From the NCBI GenBank assembly GCA_023434015.1, contig JAEYTM010000140.1, positions 1-5,454 on the forward strand: DNA of 5,454 nucleotides. Reading direction: 5' to 3'. The DNA is from Pseudomonadota bacterium (GTDB taxonomy: Bacteria > Pseudomonadota > Alphaproteobacteria > Caulobacterales > Caulobacteraceae). Below are positions 1 through 5,075 of this stretch, one piece after another. Each line of letters opens with the position of its first letter. Position 1 is the stretch's first letter. The position numbers and the translations under genes are program-made. The notes under the pieces were generated by a model. The model was not told the DNA's origin and searched no databases. It was given only the letters and a program-made list of their open reading frames with translations.

Positions 1-13
1 GGACTATAGCGGG

Positions 14-36
14 GGGGCGGGGCTACCCCCCGCCCC
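14..36. repeat. GC-rich perfect inverted repeat; possible terminator of an upstream gene
   Basis: GGGGCGGGG (14-22) and CCCCGCCCC (28-36) are perfect reverse complements, giving a 9-bp all-GC stem with the 5-nt loop CTACC. No run of T follows the stem on either strand (GTCCTGATT on plus, CCCGCTATAG on minus), so it is not a textbook intrinsic terminator. It may still end transcription of a gene lying before the window, or form a structure in the 5' leader of the operon. The repeat is seen directly; its role is inferred. Confidence 0.5.
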
Positions 37-40
37 GTCC

Positions 41-78
41 TGATTCCAAGTATCTGGTATTTAGAGAAGCTTAATCCG
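41..78 (+). promoter_or_regulatory. AT-richer leader with the likely ribosome binding site of the first gene
   Basis: This short stretch is clearly poorer in G+C than everything around it, as expected for the promoter-proximal part of a leader in a GC-rich genome. GAGAAG at 64-69 is a weak Shine-Dalgarno match 9 nt before the ATG at 79. GATT (42-45) and AAG (48-50) can pair with AATC (73-76) and CTT (70-72) around a CC bulge, but this is weak. I cannot assign a convincing -35/-10 pair or a regulator site; the promoter may lie partly before the window. Confidence 0.3.
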
Positions 79-930
79 ATGCCGCATCGCCCCGACAGTC
101 CGAAGCGAAGAGACCGGCTGGTGGTGCTGGGCGGCGGCGCGCGGGATGACGCGGCGCCCGGCGCTGTGTGGCTGGTCGGCGCCGGCCCCGGCGATCCGGA
201 GCTGCTGACGATCAGGGCGCTGAAGGCCCTGCAGGCCGCCGAGGTGGTGGTCCACGACGGCCTGGTGTCGGACGAAATCCTCGACCTGGCGCCGCAGGCC
301 GCGCGGCGGATCTCGGTGGCCAAGCGCAAGTCGCGCCATTCCTACGGCCAGGACGAGATCAACCGCATGCTGGTCGCCTTCGCCCGCGACGGCCTCAATG
401 TCGTGCGGCTGAAGGGCGGCGATCCCTTTATCTTCGGCCGCGGCGGCGAGGAACTGGAAGCCTGCCGGCAGGCCGGCGTCGTCTGCCACGTGGTGCCCGG
501 CGTCACCGCGGCGCTGGCCGCCGGCGCCTCGGCCGGCGCGCCCCTGACCCATCGCGGCGCGGCCCAGGCGGTCACCTTCGTCACCGGCCACGCCGCGACG
601 GGCGCGGACGGCGCGGCTGGCGAGCCGGAGCTGGACTGGGAAAGCCTCGCCAAGGCCAACCAGACCGTCGTCGTCTACATGGGCCTGTCGCAGGCCACGG
701 CGATCGCCGCGCGCCTGATGGCGGCGGGCCGCGCCGGCTCGACCCCGGCCCTGATCGTCGAGAACGCCTCGCGCGCCGACGAGCGGCGGCTGACCACCAC
801 CCTGGCGGGCCTGGCCGAGGCGGCGGCGACGCTCAGCGGTCCGGCGTTGCTGATCGTGGGCGAATCCATGGCTTTGGCCCAGGCGGGCGAAGCCGCTGTC
901 GAAACCACCGTCCTGGAGGCCCGGGCATGA
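79..930 (+). CDS. cobA: Uroporphyrinogen-III C-methyltransferase (SUMT), siroheme pathway
   Basis: This 283-aa cytosolic enzyme transfers two methyl groups from S-adenosylmethionine to uroporphyrinogen III, giving precorrin-2, the precursor of siroheme (and of cobalamin where that is made). The tetrapyrrole methylase fold is clear: GAGPGDPELLTIRA (34-47), HDGLVSD (59-65), RLKGGDPFIFGRGGEE (110-125), PGVTAALAAG (140-149) with PLTHRG (155-160), VTGH (168-171), ELDWESLA (184-191) and YMG (200-202). It matches the C-terminal half of E. coli CysG but lacks CysG's N-terminal dehydrogenase/ferrochelatase module, so siroheme must be finished by another protein. About 29 residues precede the conserved domain; the ATG at 79 follows a weak GAGAAG, and an in-frame GTG at 166 would remove the extension. 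The next genes point to siroheme for sulfite reductase as its main purpose. The symbol cysG is also used for such proteins. Confidence 0.95.
   Translation: MPHRPDSPKRRDRLVVLGGGARDDAAPGAVWLVGAGPGDPELLTIRALKALQAAEVVVHDGLVSDEILDLAPQAARRISVAKRKSRHSYGQDEINRMLVAFARDGLNVVRLKGGDPFIFGRGGEELEACRQAGVVCHVVPGVTAALAAGASAGAPLTHRGAAQAVTFVTGHAATGADGAAGEPELDWESLAKANQTVVVYMGLSQATAIAARLMAAGRAGSTPALIVENASRADERRLTTTLAGLAEAAATLSGPALLIVGESMALAQAGEAAVETTVLEARA
915..919 (+). promoter_or_regulatory. Shine-Dalgarno GGAGG for the DUF2849 gene
   Basis: GGAGG lies inside the 3' end of the methyltransferase gene, 7 nt before the ATG at 927. It fixes this start, which overlaps the preceding stop codon in an ATGA arrangement. 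The overlap suggests translational coupling of the two genes. Confidence 0.75.
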
Positions 931-1283
931 GGGCGCTCACCGCCAACCGTCTGATCGACGGCGAAGTCGTGTTCTGGAACGCCGGCCAATGGGTCGAGCG
1001 CTTCGCCGACGCCGAACTGTTCGACGAGGCCCCGCCGGCCGAGGCTGCCGAGGCGCACGGCAAGAGCCAGCCGACCGTCGTGGTCGATCCCTATCTGATC
1101 GACCTCACCGACGTCGAAGGGATCTGGGCGCCGGTGAGCTATCGCGAACGCATCCGGGCGCTGGGCCCGACCAATCTCAACCACGGCAAGCAGACGGAGG
1201 GCGGCGCGGTCGTCGAAGCCCTCCTCAACGCCCACGGCGGCGCCCGGTCCAAGGGCCGCGTCGACCTGATCAAGCGCAAGTGA
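927..1283 (+). CDS. DUF2849 protein, associated with sulfite reductase; function unknown
   Basis: This small protein of 118 aa has no signal peptide or membrane segment and is probably cytosolic. It starts with the family-like LTANRLIDGEVVFW (4-17), followed by an acidic, Ala/Pro-rich stretch around 28-45. A hydrophobic VVVDPYLIDLT (51-61) and the most conserved-looking part, YRERIRALGPTNLNHGKQ (72-89), come next. The end is basic (SKGRVDLIKRK, 108-118). There is no cysteine, so it is unlikely to hold an iron-sulfur cluster itself. DUF2849 genes are known to sit directly before sulfite reductase hemoprotein genes in Alphaproteobacteria, as here. By inference it helps siroheme insertion, folding or electron delivery; no activity can be read from the sequence. 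The same frame stays open back to position 168, but that part is only the shadow of the methyltransferase gene. Confidence 0.88.
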   Translation: MRALTANRLIDGEVVFWNAGQWVERFADAELFDEAPPAEAAEAHGKSQPTVVVDPYLIDLTDVEGIWAPVSYRERIRALGPTNLNHGKQTEGGAVVEALLNAHGGARSKGRVDLIKRK

Positions 1284-1290
1284 GGCGCGG

Positions 1291-2946
1291 ATGTACCAGT
1301 ACGACACCATCGACAAGACCATGCTGGCCGACCGCAGCGCGGAATTCCGCGGCCAGGTGGCCCGCCGCCTCGCCGGCGAACTGAGCGAAGACCAGTTCAA
1401 GCCGCTGCGCCTGCGCAACGGCCTCTATCTGCAGCTGCACGCCTACATGCTGCGGGTGGCCATCCCCTACGGCTCGCTGAACCCGACCCAGCTGCGCAAG
1501 CTGGCCTGGATCGCGCGCACCTACGACAAGGGCTACGGCCACTTCACCACCCGCACCAACCTGCAGTTCCACTGGATCAGGCTGGCCGACGCGCCGGACA
1601 TCATGGATCACCTGGCCAGCGTCGACATGCACGCCATCCAGACCAGCGGCAACTGCGTGCGCAACGTCACCGCCGATCCCTACGCCGGCGCCACCGCCGA
1701 GGAGATCGACGATCCGCGCGTCTGGGCGGAGGCGATCCGCCAGTGGTCCACCGTGCACCCGGAATTCAACTGGCTGCCGCGCAAGTTCAAGATCGCCGTC
1801 ACCGCCGCGCCCAAGGACCGCACGGCGGCCAAGACCCACGACATCGGCCTGGTGCTGAAGCGGGCCCGCGACGGCTCGCTGGGCTTCGAGGTGATGACCG
1901 GGGGCGGCCTCGGCCGCCTGCCGCACATCGCGCCGACGATCCGCGAGTTCCTGCCGGTCTCGCGGCTGTTCTCGTACCTGGAGGCGATCCTGCGGGTCTA
2001 CAACCGCCAGGGCCGCCGGGACAACATCCACAAGGCGCGCATCAAGGTGCTGGTCGCCGCGCTCGGGCGTGAGGAATTCGCCCGCCAGGTCGAGGCCGAG
2101 TGGGCGAAGATCGACCCCTCCGTCGATCTGCCGGACACCGAACTGGCCCGCATCCGCGGGGCCTTCGCCCCGAAGGCGTTCGAGACGGTGGCCAATCGTT
2201 CCGAGATCTTCGAGGAGGCGCGCGCCGCCGACCCGGCCTTCGCCCGCTTCGTGCGCAACAACCTGAAGCCGCACAAGATGCCGGGCTACGGCATCGTCGA
2301 GGTGTCGCTGAAGGCCATCGGCCAGACCCCGGGCGACGCCTCGGCCGAGCAGATGGAGGTCGTCGCCGACCTGGCCGAACGCTATGGCCAGGACGACATC
2401 CGGGTGACCCACGAGCAGAACCTGGTCCTGCCGCACGTGAAGCTGGACGACGTGCCGAAGGTCTGGGCGGCGCTGGACGCCGCCGGCCTGGCGACGCCGA
2501 ACATGAACCTCGTCAGCGACATCATCGCCTGCCCGGGCCTCGATTACTGCGCCCTGGCCAACGCCCGGTCGATCTCGATCGCCCAGCACATCGCCCAGAA
2601 GTTCACCGACATCGAGCGGGCTGAGCGGGTCGGCGAGCTGAAGGTGAAGATCAGCGGCTGCATCAACGCCTGCGGCCACCACCACGTCGGCCACATCGGC
2701 ATCCTGGGCGTCGATAAGAAGGGCGAGGAGTTCTACCAGATCACGCTCGGCGGCTCGGGCGCCGAGGACGCCGCGGTCGGCCAGGCTCTCGGCCCGGCGC
2801 TGCCCTACGAGCGGGTGGCCGGGGCGGTGGACACCCTGGTGGACGTCTATCTGCGTGAGCGCCAGGACGGCGAACGCTTCCTCGACACCTTCCGCCGGAC
2901 CGGCGTCACGCCCTTCAAGGAGGCCGTCTATGCCGACGCGAATTAA
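1291..2946 (+). CDS. cysI: Assimilatory sulfite reductase hemoprotein (nitrite/sulfite reductase family)
   Basis: This 551-aa cytosolic enzyme reduces sulfite to sulfide with six electrons, using siroheme coupled to a [4Fe-4S] cluster. Two halves of the ferredoxin-like/siroheme repeat are visible. HFTTRTNLQFHW (84-95), TSGNCVRNVTADPYAG (118-133) and NWLPRKFKIAVT (160-171) lie in the first. The cluster/siroheme ligands, Cys414 and Cys420 (CPGLDYC) plus Cys457 and Cys461 (CINAC), lie in the second. Aligned by eye with E. coli CysI, the substrate-binding Arg/Arg/Lys/Lys set corresponds to Arg55, Arg124, Lys165 and Lys167. The second lysine is usually Asn in plant nitrite reductases, which favours sulfite as substrate. 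The N-terminus is shorter than that of E. coli CysI (570 aa) and no cysJ is nearby, so a ferredoxin-type donor is likely. GAGG at 1282-1285 overlaps the previous stop codon and lies 5 nt before the ATG. Nitrite reduction cannot be excluded, but the neighbours indicate sulfur assimilation. Confidence 0.95.
   Translation: MYQYDTIDKTMLADRSAEFRGQVARRLAGELSEDQFKPLRLRNGLYLQLHAYMLRVAIPYGSLNPTQLRKLAWIARTYDKGYGHFTTRTNLQFHWIRLADAPDIMDHLASVDMHAIQTSGNCVRNVTADPYAGATAEEIDDPRVWAEAIRQWSTVHPEFNWLPRKFKIAVTAAPKDRTAAKTHDIGLVLKRARDGSLGFEVMTGGGLGRLPHIAPTIREFLPVSRLFSYLEAILRVYNRQGRRDNIHKARIKVLVAALGREEFARQVEAEWAKIDPSVDLPDTELARIRGAFAPKAFETVANRSEIFEEARAADPAFARFVRNNLKPHKMPGYGIVEVSLKAIGQTPGDASAEQMEVVADLAERYGQDDIRVTHEQNLVLPHVKLDDVPKVWAALDAAGLATPNMNLVSDIIACPGLDYCALANARSISIAQHIAQKFTDIERAERVGELKVKISGCINACGHHHVGHIGILGVDKKGEEFYQITLGGSGAEDAAVGQALGPALPYERVAGAVDTLVDVYLRERQDGERFLDTFRRTGVTPFKEAVYADAN
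2917..2923 (+). promoter_or_regulatory. Full-consensus Shine-Dalgarno AAGGAGG for the DUF934 gene
   Basis: AAGGAGG lies within the last codons of the sulfite reductase gene, 6 nt before the ATG at 2930. It is the strongest ribosome binding site in the window. It decides the start of the next gene against an in-frame ATG at 2855, whose extra 25 residues are low-complexity Ser/Ala/Arg/Pro sequence. Confidence 0.85.
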
Positions 2947-3430
2947 GCTCATCGAGGGCGGCTACGAACTGGTCGAAGACCCGTTCACCATGGTCTCGGA
3001 CGATCGCGAGATTCCGCCGGGCGACGTGATCATCTCCCTGGCCCGTTTCCAGGAGAACGGCGACCAGCTGCTGTCCGAGGGACGCTCGGTCGGCGTGCGG
3101 GTGGAAAGCCACGAGGACATCGAACCGCTGGCCTACGATCTGCCGCGGCTGGCCGTGGTGGCGCTGGCCTTCCCGAAGTTCGGCGACGGCCGGGCCTACA
3201 GCGCCGCGCGCCTGCTGCGCGAACGCTACGCCTTCGCCGGCGAGGTGAGGGCGGTGGGTGACGTTCTGCGCGAGCAGGCCGGAAACATGGTCCGTTGCGG
3301 GTTCGACGCGTTCGAGCCGGCCGACGGCTCGACGCCGGACGACTGGGCCCAGGCCGCCAGCCGCTATCGGCACGTCTACCAGCGCGGCGTCGACGCCCGC
3401 CCGCCGGCCTATGCGGAGCGCCGGGAGTGA
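2930..3430 (+). CDS. DUF934 protein, associated with sulfite reductase; function unknown
   Basis: This 166-aa, probably cytosolic protein overlaps the end of the sulfite reductase gene by 17 nt and has the best ribosome binding site of the operon. The family signature is in the C-terminal half: FPKFGDGRAYSAARLLRERY (81-100), GEVRAVGDVLREQAGNM (104-120) and RCGFDAFE (122-129). The N-terminal half (IISLARFQE, 34-42; VGVRVESHEDIEPL, 54-67) looks like an alpha/beta scaffold. Only one cysteine (Cys123) is present, so it cannot bind a conventional iron-sulfur cluster alone, and I see no nucleotide- or flavin-binding motif. DUF934 genes commonly sit between sulfite reductase and cysH genes in proteobacteria. 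The strong translation signal suggests it is needed in amounts comparable to the reductase, perhaps as a structural or electron-transfer partner (inference). Database names such as 'oxidoreductase' for this family are not supported by anything visible here. Confidence 0.92.
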   Translation: MPTRIKLIEGGYELVEDPFTMVSDDREIPPGDVIISLARFQENGDQLLSEGRSVGVRVESHEDIEPLAYDLPRLAVVALAFPKFGDGRAYSAARLLRERYAFAGEVRAVGDVLREQAGNMVRCGFDAFEPADGSTPDDWAQAASRYRHVYQRGVDARPPAYAERRE

Positions 3431-4179
3431 GCGTGGCCTACGACAGCCTGGATCAGCCGCGGCGGGACACCCTGGCCGCGCGGCTCGACGCCGAGCTTCG
3501 CCATGCCCACCCGCGCACGATCATCGAGGCCGCCGTCGAAGCGTTCGGCGACAAGCTGGCGATGGTCTCCTCGTTCGGGGCGGAGTCGGCGGTGCTGCTC
3601 GACATCGCCGCGCGGGTGAAGCCCGACCTGCCGATCCTGTTCCTCGACACCGGGATGCTGTTCGGCCAGACGCTGGACTACCGCAAGACCCTGGCGGCGA
3701 AGCTCGGCCTGACCGACGTGCGGGATCTGCGCCCGCATTACCAGGACCTGGCGACCGTCGATCCGTCCGGAACCCTCTGGCAGACCGACACCGACGCCTG
3801 CTGCGCGGTTCGCAAGGTGGTTCCTCTGGATCGCGCCCTGGCCGAATTCGGCGGCTGGATCACCGGTCGCAAGCGCTTCCACGGCGGTGCGCGGCTGTCG
3901 CTGCCGGTCGTCGAGCAGGCCGGCCACCAGGTGAAGTTCAATCCCCTGGCCAACTGGAACAAGGCCGACCTCGACGCCTATGCGGCCGAGCACGACCTGC
4001 CGGCTCACCCGCTGGTGGCGCAGGGCTTCCCGTCGATCGGCTGCTGGCCGTGCACCAAACCCGTCGAGGACGGCGCCGACGTGCGCGCCGGCCGGTGGGC
4101 GGGTTCGCAAAAGACCGAATGCGGCATACACGTCGCCCGCGCGCCGGGCGTCGTCGCCGACGTGGGCGGCGATATCTGA
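3427..4179 (+). CDS. cysH: Assimilatory adenylyl-sulfate (APS) reductase, thioredoxin-dependent
   Basis: This cytosolic enzyme reduces APS to sulfite and AMP using reduced thioredoxin, feeding the sulfite reductase encoded upstream. Numbered from the GTG at 3427 it has 250 aa. The nucleotide-binding motif SSFGAES is at 48-54 and LDTGMLF at 73-79. The paired cysteines Cys125-Cys126 and Cys206/Cys209 (CWPC) are the four [4Fe-4S] ligands typical of APS reductases and missing from PAPS-specific CysH. Lys130 matches the lysine that contacts the cluster. The catalytic cysteine is Cys232 in KTECGIH. This predicts direct use of APS (EC 1.8.4.10 type) with no need for APS kinase. The GTG overlaps the preceding stop codon (GTGA), with GGAG at 3415-3418 placed 8 nt before it. 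A second GTG at 3433 with GGGAG at 3423-3427 is nearly as good and would shorten the protein by two residues. Longer starts run into the DUF934 gene and add only shadow sequence. Confidence 0.95.
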   Translation: MSVAYDSLDQPRRDTLAARLDAELRHAHPRTIIEAAVEAFGDKLAMVSSFGAESAVLLDIAARVKPDLPILFLDTGMLFGQTLDYRKTLAAKLGLTDVRDLRPHYQDLATVDPSGTLWQTDTDACCAVRKVVPLDRALAEFGGWITGRKRFHGGARLSLPVVEQAGHQVKFNPLANWNKADLDAYAAEHDLPAHPLVAQGFPSIGCWPCTKPVEDGADVRAGRWAGSQKTECGIHVARAPGVVADVGGDI

Positions 4180-4204
4180 GCCGCGTCCAGAGAGCGTTTG
4201 ACCT

Positions 4205-5020
4205 ATGACTGATGTTTCCGTGGCCCAGCCGCCCCTGAAGGCCAGCGGCGCCTTCTTCGTCGAGACCGTGACCTGGGTCCAGCACTGGACGCCCAGCCTG
4301 TTCTCGTTCCGCACCACGCGCGATCCGGCGCTGCGCTTCGCCAGCGGCCAGTTCGTGATGGTCGGGCTGATGAAGGAGGACGGCAAGCCGCTGGTGCGCG
4401 CCTATTCCATCGCCTCGCCCGCCTGGCACGAGGAGCTGGAGTTCTATTCGATCAAGGTGCCGGACGGCCCGCTCACCTCCCGCCTGCAGAACATCAAGGT
4501 CGGCGATCAGGTGCTGATCGGACGCAAGCCGACCGGCACCCTGGTGCTGGACGGCCTGAAACCCGGCAAGCGGCTGTACATGGTCGGCACCGGCACGGGC
4601 CTGGCGCCCTGGCTGTCGCTGGCCCGCGATCCGGAGGTCTACGAGCGTTTCGACGAGGTGATCGTCACCCATACGGTGCGCGAGGTGGCCGACCTCAACT
4701 ATCGCGAACTGCTCGAAGACGAGCTGCCCAACGACGAGTATCTCGGCGAGCTGATCGGGCCGAAGCTGCGCTACTACCCGACCGTGACGCGCGAGGAATT
4801 CAGGACCAAGGGCCGGATCACCGACCTGATCGCCTCGGGCAAGCTGTTCGAGGATCTCGGCGTCCCGCCGCTGGACCCGGCCGTCGACCGGCTGATGCTC
4901 TGCGGCGGCCCGTCGGTCCTGGCCGATCTCAAGCAGATGCTGATCGAGCGCGGCTACCAGGAAGGCTCGTTGGCCAACCCCGGCGACTTCGTTCTCGAAA
5001 AGGCCTTCGTCGAGACCTGA
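4205..5020 (+). CDS. fpr: Ferredoxin/flavodoxin-NADP+ reductase, bacterial type
   Basis: This 271-aa cytosolic FAD enzyme moves electrons between NADP(H) and ferredoxin or flavodoxin. The FAD domain has the flavin-binding RAYSIAS (65-71) followed by VPDGPLTSRLQ (85-95). The NADP domain has GTGTGLAP (128-135), THTVRE (155-160), TVTRE (193-197) with arginines suited to the 2'-phosphate, and CGGPSVL (233-239). The C-terminus, FVLEKAFVET (262-271), extends past the point where plastid-type enzymes end in tyrosine, as in Fpr of Rhodobacter and Azotobacter type. It starts 25 nt after cysH with only a weak AGAGAG about 10 nt before the ATG, so its expression may differ from the upstream genes. In a cluster without cysJ it is a good candidate to supply NADPH electrons to sulfite reductase through a ferredoxin. 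A general or oxidative-stress role, as for many Fpr proteins, is equally possible. The family call is secure; the specific partner is inferred. Confidence 0.93.
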   Translation: MTDVSVAQPPLKASGAFFVETVTWVQHWTPSLFSFRTTRDPALRFASGQFVMVGLMKEDGKPLVRAYSIASPAWHEELEFYSIKVPDGPLTSRLQNIKVGDQVLIGRKPTGTLVLDGLKPGKRLYMVGTGTGLAPWLSLARDPEVYERFDEVIVTHTVREVADLNYRELLEDELPNDEYLGELIGPKLRYYPTVTREEFRTKGRITDLIASGKLFEDLGVPPLDPAVDRLMLCGGPSVLADLKQMLIERGYQEGSLANPGDFVLEKAFVET

Positions 5021-5036
5021 ACCCTGTCGCCCCCGC

Positions 5037-5069
5037 CGGCGAGGAACGCCTCGCCGCGGGAGGCTTTTT
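5037..5069 (+). terminator. Hairpins plus T-tract after fpr: probable operon terminator
   Basis: CGGCGAGG (5037-5044) pairs perfectly with CCTCGCCG (5049-5056) around the loop AACG. A second stem, GCCTC (5048-5052) with GAGGC (5060-5064), shares bases with the first and leads directly into TTTTT (5065-5069). The second alone is a short intrinsic-terminator shape; the first is more stable but ends 8 nt before the T-run. The two stems cannot form together. GGAGG at 5059-5063, the only Shine-Dalgarno-like sequence before the next gene, lies in the second stem. The T-run after a GC stem supports termination at the end of the operon, perhaps incomplete. Confidence 0.55.
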
Positions 5070-5075
5070 ACGGGC

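Larger units (their letters stand above)
79..5020 (+). other. Predicted assimilatory sulfate/sulfite reduction operon (six genes)
   Basis: Six same-strand genes run without room for internal promoters. Junctions are: a 4-nt ATGA overlap (927-930), a 7-nt gap (1284-1290), a 17-nt overlap (2930-2946), a 4-nt GTGA overlap (3427-3430) and a 25-nt gap (4180-4204). The products fit one pathway: the siroheme precursor enzyme, the siroheme-dependent sulfite reductase, the APS reductase that supplies sulfite, and an NADPH-linked reductase that can supply electrons, plus two uncharacterised proteins. Similar clusters without cysJ are known in Alphaproteobacteria. The fpr gene is the least tightly linked and could have some independent expression. 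Confidence 0.87.

Noticed and set aside
168..926. Extension of the DUF2849 protein upstream to give a 371-residue fusion
   Set aside because: The extra 253 residues are a Gly/Arg/Pro-rich frame-shifted reading of the SUMT gene. The GGAGG at 915-919 and the conserved LTANRL start support ATG 927.
1270..2952. A 560-codon open frame on the minus strand covering almost all of the sulfite reductase gene
   Set aside because: It mirrors a well-conserved gene on the plus strand. Long antisense frames are expected where third codon positions are nearly all G or C, and its translation is rich in Val/Leu/Asp/Arg/Gly without any recognised domain.
3295..3426. A longer CysH starting at ATG 3295
   Set aside because: The extra 44 residues are an Arg-rich shadow of the conserved end of DUF934 and lack family similarity. 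GTG starts at 3427 or 3433 have suitable ribosome binding sites.
4198..4203. TTGACC as a -35 promoter element for fpr
   Set aside because: It lies directly before the fpr ATG, so any promoter there would start transcription inside the gene, and no -10 element is visible at a proper distance.
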